Source: Priapulus caudatus | Taxonomy: Eukaryota; Priapulida; Priapulimorpha; Priapulimorphida; Priapulidae | Assembly: GCF_000485595.1 (NCBI RefSeq) | Contig: NW_014577139.1 | Coordinates: 1 to 38,106 of the forward strand | Direction of reading: 5' to 3' | DNA length: 38,106 bases | In this document: one piece after another, positions 11,627 through 22,501 of the stretch | How the letters are laid out: every line of letters starts with the position of its first letter | Numbering within the stretch: the stretch's first letter is position 1 | Notes under the pieces: generated by a model | Seen by the model: the letters and a program-made list of their open reading frames with translations, nothing else | Databases searched by the model: none | What the model was told of the DNA's origin: nothing | Position numbers and translations under genes: made by a program

Positions 11627-12270
11627 CACCACATTAATATTATGTTGAATAGTTCTTTGAATACGATGGCCAACCATATTCTACCACAGTAAAAAATTAT
11701 TATTGCCGAGTACGATGACCAACCGTAGTCGTGTCTTGAAGTTCTTAGTTGATGGTTAATTTGTGCACATAACGTGTATCCATCAGAATCGCCTATCCAT
11801 TGCCAGGTCTGTTCTTTCCTCACCTCAAAGCCTACAATTGCGCGTTTTCCCATACCTATGCTAACCCTTCCTATGTTTAACCTGAAGGAGCCACAATAAC
11901 AAAAGTACCATATGAAAAGATGTCGTGAGAGTATTATGAATCTGCATAACGAGACGTTGCTAATTTAACATTGCTACCAATCGAAGCATGACAACATAGC
12001 TCAACTAGAAAGAAGGCACTCGGGGAGTGCGAATCCTCTGCACATGAGATCACTACACCTGTGATATCAGAACGCTATTCTACAGCGCATTGAAATAAAT
12101 CGATATCAGAACACTCTAGCACACACAACATGCCTGGAAAAACCGCCTGGAACACCCGCCCCGCATTAGAAATCGTACGGTGCTTCTGCTAATGACCCAG
12201 CATTTGCATGGTTCTATACTTATCATGCGGACGAAGTGTAGCTCTATAGAGATCAGTGTTCGAAATATAC
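11627..12270. other. No gene recognised
   Basis: Non-repetitive, AT-rich intergenic sequence. The short minus-strand frame at 11620-11853 shows no known motif. A ctatagagatcagtg string at 12243 matches the edge of the inverted motif at 4305-4320. Confidence 0.5.
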
Positions 12271-12274
12271 TTAA

Positions 12275-12403
12275 TGACCCTGTGACCTTGACCTTGGGTC
12301 AAGCTCACTCAGAATCAATAGGGTTGTACCGCCCCATAAGATGCACCTGAGGACCAAGTTTGAAGTTTCTACCTCTTACGGTTGCAAAGATATCGAGCGG
12401 ACA

Positions 12404-12447
<44 letters not shown>

Positions 12448-12452
12448 CACAA
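12275..12452. repeat. Dispersed repeat with (ACGC)n(AC)n tail
   Basis: Contains gaccctgtgaccttgacctt, then aatcaatagggttgtaccg, accaagtttgaagtttc and gcaaagatatcgagcggaca. It ends in an acgc microsatellite followed by (ac)n. This wording is typical of a dispersed repeat family known to me from many marine invertebrate genomes. No flanking duplication was identified. Confidence 0.7.
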
Positions 12453-12857
12453 ACAATACCCTCTGCTACACTTCGTGCAGAGGATAACAATGTGTGTAAC
12501 CGCTTACAAAATACAGTCCCCATGTGTATATAACAATCAGAGAAGCCTTTATTTACAATACATTTTTGTACACATCGATGAACATCCAGCAATAACATTC
12601 AATAATATAAAGACCATATACCATCTAATGAACTGTAAGTTGTTTACCAAAGCGTGCTATGAAATTATTATAGACAGATTTCACATCACCTCAGAAATTT
12701 TCATAGATTGTCACAAATTAGCAGTCCTTCATCACTGTTCAGTTTCATGGAATTTGCAAGATGGTATTGACTGTGACAGTGCAATGTACTCGATATGGGA
12801 ACCAATTATAGGGCCTACTACAGGTTTGATACATTCTATCCAACAGTCATCAGTGGT

Positions 12858-13010
12858 GTGATCCACTCCTACCATACAGGTACCAGAGGTGTGATCCACT
12901 CCTACCACTACAGGTACCAGAGGTGTGGTCCACTCCTACCAATACAGGTACCATAGGTGTGGTCCACTCCTACCACTACAGGTACCAGATGTGTGGTCCA
13001 CTCAGTCGAG
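12858..13010. repeat. ~35-bp minisatellite, array 1
   Basis: About four copies of a 34-36-bp unit containing ggtaccagaggtgtg and tccactcctaccactacag. The same unit forms a second array at 17114-17310. The ORFs across it are repeat translations. Confidence 0.93.
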
Positions 13011-13560
13011 TTATAGAGCGGAAGGGAAAATCTCTGCGGCGGCGGCTGTGCAGACATGAAACCATAGTATCCCTGCCGACGTCGTCGCGGGGGATACAAT
13101 AACAATGAATGCAGCCACATTCCATCATGTAGCGACAATTTCATTGAAATAGGAAACCACTGGACAAAAGTGCATCTCACTGAGTGACGTATGTAGTTGT
13201 TCTAGGCTGGTATAACATCTCTATTGCTTAATTCAAGTTACCTTGTCAAAGTACAGGGACAGTGTCTCGCAAGAAACAATTAAGTGGCATCTTCAAGTGA
13301 CCACGTCAAGATGATGTAAACAATCAATTTCAATCACTGAACATTTTTGAGAATATAACGATGTACGAGTGATCTAAGACACTAGCCTTACTTTAGACAC
13401 TTGCTGTTTACAGTTAGTTACACAAGCAATACCAGTAAGTACTATAGTAGGTCAGGAAAATAGAGCAGGAAGAATTACTTTAATACTTGATTTAATGAGA
13501 TTCGTGGCTGTGCCATGAGTGCATGTGTATGCTCTTATCTATGTGTATGATGCATTACTA

Positions 13561-13697
13561 TACCAGTGGACTAACCCCTACTGTAGCATTTACTGTAAAA
13601 TCAGCTGCGGGGTTACTGAAACGGAGATAGGCACCGCCCTATGCGCCATATAGGCGCGGGAAGGATTTAACTAACTAACTAACTAACTAACTAATTA
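13561..13697 (+). mobile_element. SINE-like insertion with 14-bp target duplication
   Basis: A ~137-bp body (from taccagtggactaacccc to gcgcgggaaggattt) ends in a (taac)n tail. It is flanked by identical 14-bp copies of atgatgcattacta at 13547-13560 and 13698-13711. A simple-repeat tail plus a long target duplication is the hallmark of an L1/RTE-mobilised SINE. No convincing pol III A and B boxes were found, so the RNA origin is open. A possibly related string (actaaccccattgcgggg) occurs at 26825. Confidence 0.72.
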
Positions 13698-13711
13698 ATG
13701 ATGCATTACTA

Positions 13712-14530
13712 GTGCATATGTCTATGCATATGTAATGTGCAGAGCCTAACCATTCAGCATGTCCATGTCCACCTCCAGGAATCCCTGTTTGATTGCCTCA
13801 CTTACATCTCCTTTTACTAAAAGAAATGATGCACATTATTAGCAATATGTCTTGAAGATATACTTATCCATTACATTAAATTGGGCGTTTGGTCGACACA
13901 TTTTATTCAGATAATAGATTATAGATCTTACATGAACCTTTTATTATAAAACAGTGCCTATATAATGATAGAAATATGGAGATCTGCATCAGAGCTCTGC
14001 TAATTTGGGCGTTTTATGAATTTTGTAATTTGGGAAAATTTTTTTTAGGCCTATTAGGATGTGCTCAGATGCATTTTCCCAGCATTTAGAGTTCATAATC
14101 ACTAGTGTAAAGATTTGTGTACCGATCACAAAGAATCACATTCTAAAGGCCACCGCACATGAGCCGATAGGGAGCCGATTTCTGCCTATCAAACATGTTG
14201 TAGTGATCTAATTTCATAAAGATGGTCGAGAGTTGTATCACACAGTTGACTATCTGCCATGAAGAGAATTTATTTCAGACGACAAGTCAGGCAGAAATCA
14301 GCTCCAAATCGCCCCGTGTAGGGTGGCTTTAAACAGTTAACAAAAACAGAAAACTCCACGATATGACATAACAATACCATTGCATCAAATGAATGATATC
14401 GTTTTAATTGAATAATGTTTAAACAGATAAAGAATGAAAGATAAGGGTATCATGATAATATGGGAGCACATGTCCATAGTCCATATTTGTATTACACAAT
14501 TGAGACAGTTTTGTACTATATTTATACAAG
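13712..14530. other. No gene recognised
   Basis: AT-rich intergenic DNA. No splice-supported coding segment, tandem array or clear inverted repeat was seen. Confidence 0.5.
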
Positions 14531-14539
14531 GGCGCTGAT

Positions 14540-14683
14540 TTTCGAGGCAAGTGACGGTCTTCTAGGCGTGTGTGATGAAAAATCAGGTCCTAAAAAAATC
14601 ATTTTCGTTTTTCGAAAAAGGGCACTTCAGGGGGTTGACGGGGGGGTTCGAACCACCCGAACTCCCCCCTGGATCCGCTCCTG
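14540..14683. repeat. Solo transposon end, ...CCTGGATCCGCTCCTG
   Basis: The segment has gggggggttcgaaccacccg and ends cccctggatccgctcctg. CAGnnGCGGATCCAGG is a terminal sequence I associate with hAT-like elements in marine invertebrates. The opposite end was not found, so this is probably a truncated or solo end. Confidence 0.4.
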
Positions 14684-14826
14684 CCAAACTCGATGATGAA
14701 ATGGCTCATTCTTTGTAAAAAAGGCAAAATCTAGCACTACCAATGGTAGTACCATTCTAAATGAAAGTGTCAATGACACTGTAGCTCACCTTGGGTGTGA
14801 TAGAAGAGGAAGGGGGGTATATAAAG

Positions 14827-14865
14827 CAAGAGTATATATGGGAGAACTTCCATTATATACTCTTG
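14827..14865. repeat. 39-bp hairpin with caagagtatata arms
   Basis: Arms caagagtatata and tatatactcttg flank a short loop containing gggagaacttcc. The arms fit the shared motif family also seen at 10.13, 17.62 and 29.36 kb. Confidence 0.75.
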
Positions 14866-14937
14866 ATAATGATGATATATGAGTAATTTTGATGCGAAAA
14901 TAAATGTTTCAGATCTGTTGGCATACAATCTGATGGC

Positions 14938-15661
14938 GTTGACCGTAGGCAGACACTGAAATGCATAGTGGAATTGCCAAAATCTACGTAATTTGCATAA
15001 TTTCTAACAAATATCAAAAACTCCTGTGATATGTTTTGGGGCCAGTCCTTATTCATTCACATACCAAAAATGAGCAAAATCCGTTGAACCTGCACTGACT
15101 TATGGCCATTTCGATTTTCGCCAAAAAGTGGTCGTGGCTAGAAACTAGGTCAACTGGCGTGCTCCAAAATAGGACGTTCACATCTCTCCCATAGGAGTAA
15201 CAATTGTGTCCAATTTGAAACATGTGGGTCAAACGGTTCTTGAGTTCTCGTTGACCGTAGGCACACAATGAAATGCATAGTGAAATTGCCAAAATCTACC
15301 TACTTTGCATAATTTAAAAAAAAAATATCAAAACCCCCTGTGATATGTTTTGGGGCCAGTCCTTATTCATTCACATACCAAAAATGAGCAAAATCCATTC
15401 AACCTAAACTGACTTATGGCCATTCCCATTTTTGCAAAAAAGTGGACATGGCTCGAAAGTAGGTCGACTGGCGTGCTCCAAAATAAGAAGTTGAAACCTC
15501 TCCCATAGGAGTAACAACTATATGCAATTTCAAACATGTGGATCAAACGGTTCCTGAGTAATCGTTGACCGTAGTCAAATGTTGACGGACGGACGGACGG
15601 ACGGACGATGGACGACACCCCACGGCAATAGCTCATCTTGACGATGTCTAGGCGAGCTAAA
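14938..15661. repeat. Two-copy ~313-bp repeat with (GACG)n tail
   Basis: Two direct copies start at 14938 and 15250 (gttgaccgtaggc), and a third partial copy begins at 15564. Each contains tgatatgttttggggccagt and ggcgtgctccaaaata. A (gacg)n run and acaccccacggcaatagc, ending gcgagctaaa, close the unit. The tail can fold (tagctc with gagcta). The pattern fits a dispersed invertebrate repeat with an internal tandem module. It lies just beyond the 3' splice donor of phosphatase exon 5. Confidence 0.85.
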
Positions 15662-15692
15662 TACCAGACCCAAAATCAATCTTGGAAAATAC

Positions 15693-15834
15693 CATTGACT
15701 CTGTTGAATTCCACCCATCCCCCTGCAGCCATGATGCGCTTGCTTTCTGCCTCGTTGCTGGGTTTGTGATCGAAGGAGAGCTGTTCCACCTCTCCTCTTA
15801 CCGACGCAACAGCCCGGGAGTCACCCACATTGCC
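15693..15834 (-). CDS. PP2C phosphatase exon 5 (displaced)
   Basis: A 142-nt exon encoding [26 protein letters not shown] and [11 protein letters not shown]. These are core PP2C motifs around the GDSRAV strand. The acceptor is tttctcattcag before GGC; the donor is gtattt after AAT-G. It leaves a phase-1 end (AAT G) that fits exon 6 at 20990 (GT AAT CTG), which carries the next residues of the family, NLALSRALGDF. That exon lies 5 kb on the wrong side: on the minus strand it should come after this one but sits upstream. No alternative exon 6 was found below 15693. The reading frame is intact, so this looks like functional coding sequence in the wrong place rather than an old pseudogene. Confidence 0.88.
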
Positions 15835-16160
15835 CTGAATGAGAAATTCAACTGAGATCCGTTCTGTGTTGACATGCATCGCACCAGCAGATGCAACAAC
15901 TTTTATTTCCAATTAGACAACTAATTAATTAGTGCAAAGCGGAGTGGCACAGCACATGGAAAGTCCAGCTCTGTTACAGATCGTTGCAAATGCCCAAACA
16001 AATATCATGCACCGCACATAAATTACTTCCAGACTGTTTCATTTCCCAGGTTACCTACAGCATAGAGCAAATACTGACAGCCGATGGTAAACATGCCTTT
16101 GCATCTCCTGGTAGCCAATAGAGCTGGCAGTCAAAAGTTTCATTACCGAGTTGTACTTAC

Positions 16161-16234
16161 ACAGTATATCTTGTCACGCTTCAGCAACACTACAACAGCG
16201 GTGGATCCTGCCAACTCATCCTTCATGCTCTCAT
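16161..16234 (-). CDS. PP2C phosphatase exon 4 (displaced)
   Basis: A 74-nt exon reading (x)ESMKDELAGSTAVVVLLK then RDKIYC, the AGSTAV strand of the PP2C fold. The acceptor is gtgattgcag, the donor gtaagt (consensus). It ends in phase 0 and joins exon 5 as IYC-GNVGDS, exactly as in the family; the intron between them is 326 nt. Its first two bases (AT) need one base from an upstream exon. That is compatible with the expected but unseen exon 3, and also with the G left by exon 2. It sits ~3.4 kb past the stop codon of the C-terminal exon. Confidence 0.88.
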
Positions 16235-16767
16235 CTGCAATCACACAGGATACATAATGACACACAAACAGCGAAGATCTACAAGGCTAACACACCACGT
16301 GAACATATTTACTGCAACATTTAGATTAACTAGCAGAAAGTATACCCGTAGAACCAGCAAATGTTGTTTTTAAATATAAACTCCATGTAAGTGACACAGA
16401 TATAGTTAAATATTTCATGTAACTGAAAAGAAAACCACTGCACTGGGTACAACAGAACACTGGCACAGCTACTGGCCACTGACTACTGTGTCAGTACGGT
16501 GTACGTCTAAGCAGAGTGAGCAGGGGGAAATCTGCAGTAGGGGGGGGGGGATCTGAGACGTAGCACCATCTATTGAGGAATAGATTTTTGTTTGAGCCAG
16601 AACCATCTCCCAGACGTGGTGATTCTGAATATGCTCATACGGCGGCAGTCAAGAGACGCAGTGTAATTCCCACGGGTACAGGAGATAATTTGCATATTTT
16701 ATCACGTGGTTTGTGTTATAACCAATCAGATGTAATCGCGTGTTCGTGACGTCACTTCCAGCTGTGA

Positions 16768-17110
16768 AGAAGATGGTGAAGGAGGAGGAAGGGGAGAAGG
16801 GAGAAGGTGGTGGAGAAGGACGAGGGGAGAAGCTGGTGGAGAAGGAGGAAGGGGAGAAGGGAGAAGGTGGTGGAGAAAGAGGGGAGAAGCTGGTGGAGAA
16901 GGAAGGGGAGAAGGGAGAAGGTGGTGGAGGAGGGGGAGAAGCTATTGGAGGAGGGGAGAAGCTGGTGGAGAAGGAGGAAGGGGAGAAGGGAAAAGGTGGT
17001 GGAGAAGGAGGAGGGGAGAAGCTGGTGGAGGAGGAGGGGGAGAAGCTGGTGGAGAATGAAGAAGGGAGAAGCTGGTGGAGAAGGAGGAGGTGGTGGAGAA
17101 GGTGGTGGAG
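16768..17110. repeat. GA-rich (purine-biased) minisatellite
   Basis: The plus strand is almost only G and A with interspersed tggtgg. Variable units contain gaggaaggggagaagggaga and agctggtggagaaggagg. All six frames over it are open or low complexity (EGEKGEGG and similar), so the long ORFs here are artefacts. Such tracts can form triplex (H-DNA) and often disturb sequencing. Confidence 0.9.
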
Positions 17111-17113
17111 AAC

Positions 17114-17310
17114 TATACAGGTACCAGAGGTGTGGTCCACTCCTACCAATACAGGTACCAGAGGTGTGGTCCACTCCTACCACTACAGGTACCAGAGGTG
17201 TGATACACTCCTACCAATACAGGTACCAGAGGTGTGATACACTCCTACCAATACAGGTACCAGAGGTGTGGTCCACTCCTACTACTACAGGTACCAGAGG
17301 TGCGGTCCAT
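17114..17310. repeat. ~35-bp minisatellite, array 2
   Basis: Five to six copies of the same unit as 12858-13010, in the same orientation (caggtaccagaggtgtg ... cactcctaccaata). The two arrays bracket the displaced phosphatase exons. Confidence 0.93.
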
Positions 17311-17700
17311 TCCGTGTAGCACAGGCACCACAGGTAAGATACCTTCAGTATAAGAGGTACCACATGTGTAGCAAATTCAGTATAACATGTGCACCACAAG
17401 TGTGGTATATTCGGTGTAGCACAGGTAGCCAAGCTGTGAGCTATTTCATATAGCACAGGGACCCCCGCTGTGGTACATTCTATATAACACAGCTAACACA
17501 GACGTGGTCTATTCGGTATAACACAGATATCCCCGGCGTGGTACACTTGGTATAACACGTGTAGCAACTGTGATGCGCTCTGTGTAGCACAGAGACCACA
17601 GCTGTGGTATATTAGCAAGAGGCCATTAACCTGTTAATGGGGTTAATGGGCTCTTGATATTTGGTATAACACGGGTAACACATCAAAGAGGTGACGCACA
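17311..17700. repeat. Diverged continuation of the 35-bp array
   Basis: Degenerate ~36-bp periodicity built on tataacacagg...accacagctgtggta...attcggt. It decays away from array 2 and is interrupted at 17616-17656 by a hairpin. Confidence 0.75.
17616..17656. repeat. 41-bp hairpin with caagaggccattaacc arms
   Basis: Arms caagaggccattaacc and ggttaatgggctcttg (one mismatch) flank a 9-base loop. It interrupts the diverged 36-bp array and begins CAAGAG, like the other miniature hairpins here. Confidence 0.8.
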
Positions 17701-18130
17701 TAACTTGACCGAGCAAATTTTTGAAAAGCAACCACCATTCTCACCGATTCTTGCTTCATCTATATGTAGATTACAAGACCGTTGCCTTTATTAAAAATAA
17801 AATACACACACTTCCAGTGTATAAAATAACCTGTGGTTCTTGCACAATTTATAGCGTTATACTAACAGCTCCAACTACCATTAAATACGTTGTGATATTA
17901 GTTATTGTTTTCCCATTTTCAGTCGCACATTTAAAACATAGAACAACACTAGTATTACACTGGGATTACGTTGGATGCTACCTAGGAATAAGTGGGGATA
18001 TCATATATTATTAAGGTTCTTCAAAACACAAGAATAATGTTACACGTGTAAACAGGTATGCCTGCTTGCAAATATATCAATATGAACCTCTCTATATATA
18101 TACACATTTATATACACTTCAGTATATATA

Positions 18131-18305
18131 CCGTATTTACTCGTGTATAAGTCAATCGTGAATACGTCGCACCCCATATTTTGCATTGAAAAATTGGTAC
18201 AAACATTGGTACATTAACAGGATTTCTTAGCCTCGTGTGTCGCACTACTCTTTTTGTATTGAAGATGTGTACAAAAAAGTGTGACTTATACACGAGTAAA
18301 TACGG
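18131..18305. mobile_element. 175-bp MITE flanked by TA
   Basis: Terminal inverted repeats begin CCGTATTTACTCGTGTATAA and end as its complement, with TA on both sides (TA target duplication). The interior is non-coding. TA duplication and size fit a Tc1/mariner- or pogo-type MITE. Confidence 0.88.
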
Positions 18306-19676
18306 TACATATGAGTAACATCATATCAGATATGATGCTGATCTGGAAAATATGATGATGAAATATTTTTATGATGAATAAATCGCATATATACTACAGA
18401 CAATGGTTGTAACGGCTTTATCACACATATATTTGCAGTTGCATCATAGCAAAGAAACAAGTTCTCACTCATCAGATTGATAAACTGAATACATATAGTA
18501 GGTTACATGCAAGCCCATTTGAAATCATGTTCACGTTTTATAGCAAGTGCAATTTTCGGACAAAAACCCTTTTCAATAAAAGGTTCAAACATGGTTGCCC
18601 CACTAATAGTTGCATACAACATTATAACGATGCTGGTTGAGCAAGCAGATATGCTATCGAAGCTTACTACATTATGGTATAAACGTTTGGGCCCCTTTAA
18701 CTAACTAAACATGACAAAGTATATATTTAATACAAACTATACAAAACAACTAGATGGCAGACATTCAAACAAGAGACAAACGAGCCTCATAGTTGGTGAG
18801 ACCTACGAGACACTACCAGCCAGCTATGTAGTGTAATAATTTACTGGTGCAATACAGATGACATCTTTAGCAGTAAGTACTATGTGTTTTACACTTTGAC
18901 ACCTGATGCTTTCCTAGAATATCATTGAGGAATAAGGATATACCTTTCTGAGCACGTGCATTGATGTTTACCATAGTTGAGCCTCTGAACATTATTTGTT
19001 TTTATTTTGTTCACACTTGTCAGCACAAAATGCATTTAAATATAATCTTAATCTATGTTATTGGCCAAACTATGTCATTTAGATTTCAAAGGTGAAGCAC
19101 ACGTCAGTGACCACAATACCTGACATGTAAAAAGTTCATTACTGCATGTGACACTTGGCCAAAGGCAGAGATAAATGCTGACCACTTTACCTTAATAATC
19201 TATAGTGCCCGATTTTCCAAAATGATGACAAGGTTTTGACACACCAAATGACTTTTCATGCATTCAAACAGCAACATAGATTGTTCTCTAACCTTTAAAG
19301 AACCCCAAAAAACTGTAGAATATTCATGCTACTATGATGGTTTTTCTTCCTTTAATACAACTTTCTTACGGCAGACTTTTTTCATAGTCTGTGTGGTAGC
19401 TTCTATAAATATTTGACAATACAATCATCTATCTGAGAACCTATACAGAGATTAAGTCTATGGCAGCATAGGCATCTAGTGTGTGTGAACAAGAACGAGT
19501 GACTATAACCATAGACTGCCAAACTGCAATATTCTAGATGAATGCGTGGTCTTTATCCATGCAATGGCACTTCCATTGATGGTCACCCGAGCTCTGGCCA
19601 ATTGAACAGCACTGTTGGGTAACCATCAATTATAAGCTATTGTTAAATAATCAAATGCATCCTACTAGGCAGATGG
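18306..19676. other. 3' flank of the phosphatase C-terminal exon; no gene recognised
   Basis: AT-rich DNA. The strip nearest 19676 should be the 3' UTR of the phosphatase. An AATAAA on the minus strand (tttatt at 19001-19006) is a possible poly(A) signal, but it is ~670 bp from the stop codon, so support is weak. The ORF at 18507-18704 has no recognised motif. Confidence 0.4.
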
Positions 19677-19928
19677 CTACTTGGCCTCTGACCAATCACG
19701 TGCCTCTGTTGACAACAGACTGTTTTCTGGATGAAGGTCAATGTCTCCGGGAGGGGTGTGAATGTCAACTAACCGGTCGGCCATCTTTGGCCGCCCGCAC
19801 TTGAGGCAGAGATCTTCCCACGGCTGACCCTGCAGGAGGCACACTAGTACAACGGTCATGTTGTCACAGCCCAGGCCACCCATTTGGCAGTCAGGTGCCA
19901 GGCACCTCATCATCAACTCTTCACAGAT
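19677..19928 (-). CDS. PP2C phosphatase exon 8 (C-terminal, with stop)
   Basis: A 252-nt terminal exon (83 codons and a stop). It begins ICEELMMRCLAPDCQ right after the acceptor cgttttcactgcag and contains GGLGCDNMTVVLV. The Asp of GCDN is a conserved metal-binding residue of PP2C enzymes. The domain ends soon after (VCLLQG), followed by a ~55-residue tail without a recognised domain. Exon 7 ends in phase 0 (DQ) and this exon starts in phase 0. Confidence 0.92.
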   Translation of the reverse strand: MCEELMMRCLAPDCQMGGLGCDNMTVVLVCLLQGQPWEDLCLKCGRPKMADRLVDIHTPPGDIDLHPENSLLSTEARDWSEAK

Positions 19929-20350
19929 CTGCAGTGAAAACGTGCAACAATATTCATTTGCTTCTGTGTTAGACGGTACCTGGTATACCAACCTCCATCG
20001 GCGTTCCTGCTACAAATGCCAACCATATTTACCATCCAAGAAATATGAAGGGCAGGTGGACAGTGACACAAAAAATAAAAGTACACATAAAACACTTTCA
20101 GGTTGATAAATTATTTCTCAGACAGAGGATTTGTCACAGCACCAAGATATATGCATTCTCATCCATACACGTATATATAAATATATAATATTAAAATAAC
20201 TGACATAAACAAAAGTGAAAAAATTAATCAAAGGGCTGGGAAATTCCTCCCTAGGTTGTTTCATCCTTTCCTGGTATGGCATGATATCTGTAAAGCAATG
20301 TGCACATGCACCAAGTCTACGGGTGCATGCAACATCAAGTTAACACCTAC

Positions 20351-20496
20351 CTGATCAGGTAACATCTGCTGTGCAAGTCGTGCACGCACAAAGTCAATCA
20401 CCTCCTGATTCGTGAGCACGTCCCAGATTCCGTCGCAAGCAAGCACAATAAACTCGTGTTCTATGGTTATGTCCCGCACCACGACGTCTGGATATG
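20351..20496 (-). CDS. PP2C phosphatase exon 7
   Basis: A 146-nt exon encoding (A)[18 protein letters not shown] then [18 protein letters not shown]. The Asp of LACDGIWD is a catalytic metal ligand in the family. Acceptor tatttgttacag, donor gtaggt. The first two bases (CA) complete the Ala codon begun by exon 6 (EEQIVTA-YPDV). The intron to exon 8 is 422 nt. Confidence 0.93.
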
Positions 20497-20906
20497 CTGT
20501 AACAAATAGACATCATTGCAGCTAATAGAGAAGTTGGATATCTGCCACCAACATTTAGCAAGGTAAAATTACATATTGCAGAAAGGATAGTGGGAGAAAA
20601 CATATGTATGGAGAAAGGCTTTTAACTCCTCACACCGTTGCATTTATTTTTAAGAAAAACACATCACTTTTACTAATGTAATTTTGAAGTATTACTAACT
20701 TTTAGTTAAGTATTACTAATTTTGGGTGCTGTTGACACAAGTGATTGCAGCTGAGAATGACTACATATTAGGAACATGAGCTATGTATAAGAATTATAGG
20801 AGCATGCAAGTATACAGATAATGCTCATGTATTCAAGAAATTGCAAGAGACACCCATGTTGCCTCAATCAGTGAATCAATGTTTTTTTCTCTCTACAAAC
20901 TCATAC

Positions 20907-20990
20907 CTGTCACTATCTGTTCCTCTGCCCGTTTTCGGTCATTCTTCTTAAATACAAAGTCTCCGAGAGCTCGTGATAAAGCCAGATTAC
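20907..20990 (-). CDS. PP2C phosphatase exon 6
   Basis: An 84-nt exon encoding NLALSRALGDFVFK and KNDRKRAEEQIVT, the LSRALGD segment of PP2C. Donor gtatgagt; acceptor tttttgatggatag. It starts with GT, completing a Gly codon opened by exon 5 (NRVNG). A truncated hAT element starts only ~70 bp upstream on the minus strand, so the native upstream intron has been invaded. Confidence 0.92.
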
Positions 20991-21062
20991 CTATCCATCA
21001 AAAACCACTTATCATGATGACGCACTTTCTGATGAATTCATATATATATACCACAAGGGGCA

Positions 21063-21720
21063 CTGCTGGCATGAACAACACTTTGTCTACAGAGCTTCAG
21101 CAGTTCCATTCATATGTTCTTCATAAGTTTAAAACAACCAAGAAAACATCTTTCACTCACATGGAACTTTACAACACAATTACAGAAGACAAACTAGAGA
21201 GTGCCTTTCCAAATGTTGAAATTGCATTAGGAATATTTTTAACATTAAAGGTCACCAACTGCACAACAGAGAGGTCTTTCTCACAACTGCAACGTGTAAA
21301 AAACCCAAATAGATCAGTTATGCTTCAAGAAAGACTCGACTCGCTGTGTATATTAACAATAATTGAAACAGATATTCTGAGAAGTATTACTTTCGAGGAT
21401 GTTATCAGTGATTTTGCGAAAATGAAATGTAGAAAAATGCCTTTCAGGTCATGAATATTGGAACTTTGATACATTAAACTTGTGAAATATTAAAATAGAT
21501 GTTGTATTGCATTTTTGTAGAACTTTATTTAGCCCAAGCTTTGTTTAGTTTGTACAGTATATTGTGTTATCATATGAATAAATTTTTGTACTGCTGCAAC
21601 CTGCATTGTATATCTGGTCAGACAGGTCAACAACTAAAATGGATTGGGTCAGTGTGGAAAGGAGGGGGGCACCAAGATTGGTCAGTGCTTAGGGCACCAG
21701 TGAGCCTTAATCTGCCGCTG
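21063..21720 (+). mobile_element. 5'-truncated hAT element
   Basis: Homologous along its length to the reverse complement of the complete element at 27155-27961. It ends with the same terminus (gagccttaatctgccgctg). The left terminal repeat is missing. The 3' end abuts a copy of the 86-88-bp tandem repeat (gctgaggagttatgtaat). It lies in the phosphatase intron next to exon 6. Confidence 0.85.
21071..21454 (+). pseudogene. hAT transposase C-terminal fragment
   Basis: An intact 127-codon frame from a Met at 21071, with KKTSFTHMELYNTITEDK, then TTERSFSQLQRVKN and RLDSLCILTIIETDIL. This is the hAT-family C-terminal dimerisation region (ERSFS...LK.R.RS...RL..L). The catalytic N-terminal two thirds are absent, so it cannot act as a transposase. 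Confidence 0.88.
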
Positions 21721-21840
21721 GTGCTGAGGAGTTATGTAATATGTTTATTGAGATTCATGTATTATGTAGGTACATGTATGATCTGCAGAAGAGCCCCTAC
21801 TGTCGTACACCACCTATATTCGCACTGACAATATATATGC

Positions 21841-22497
21841 GTAAGTGCGTGGGTGTGCACGTCCACGTGCGTGCGTGTGCACGTACAAGTGCGTGCGTGC
21901 GTGCGTGTGGCCATACATGTACGTGCATGCGTGCGTGTGTGCGTGCGTGTGCGTGTTGTCATACATGTACGTGCATGCGTGCGTGTGTGCGTGGGTGTGC
22001 ACGTCCACGTGTGTGCGTGCGTGTGCACGTACATGTGCGTGCGTGGGTTCGTGTGTACGTACCCGTGCGTGCATGCGTACGTGTGTGCTTGCGTGCGTGC
22101 GTATGCACGTCCACGTGTGTGCGTGCGTGCGTGTGCACGTACAAGTGCGTGCGTGAGTGCGTGTGTGCGTGCGTGTGGTCATACATGTACGGTGCATGCG
22201 TGCGTGTGTGCGTGGGTGTGCACGTCCACGTGTGTGCGTGCGTGCGTACGTACACATGCGTGCATGCGTGCATGTGTGCGTGCGTGTAAACGTGCACGTG
22301 TGTGCGTGCGTGTGCGTGTGGTCATACATGTACGTGCATGCGTGCGTGTGTGCGTGCGTGTGCAGGTACACGTGTGTGCATGCGTGCGTGCGTGTGCACG
22401 TGCACGTGTATGGGTGCGTGCGTGCGTGTGCACGTACATGTGCGCACGTACAAGTGTGTGCGTGCGTGCGTGCACGCGTACGTGTGTGCTTGCGTCC
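21841..22497. repeat. TGCG/GTAC minisatellite, copy 1
   Basis: Alternating purine-pyrimidine DNA built from tgcgtgcgtg and cacgtacatgtgcg units. Both strands give long Cys/Val/Arg or Thr/His frames in several phases; these are compositional and not genes. Such DNA favours Z-DNA. Confidence 0.95.
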
Positions 22498-22501
22498 ATA
22501 T

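Noticed and set aside
12382-12861. A 159-codon ORF starting in the (ACGC)n tract
   Set aside because: Its N-terminus is microsatellite translation and the rest has no recognised motif, splice context or codon signature of a gene.
16649-17319. Long ORFs of Glu/Gly/Lys or Ser/Pro/Phe
   Set aside because: They arise from the GA-rich tract and the 35-bp array; every frame is low complexity.
18108-18293. A 61-codon minus-strand ORF
   Set aside because: It lies almost wholly within the TA-flanked MITE at 18131-18305.
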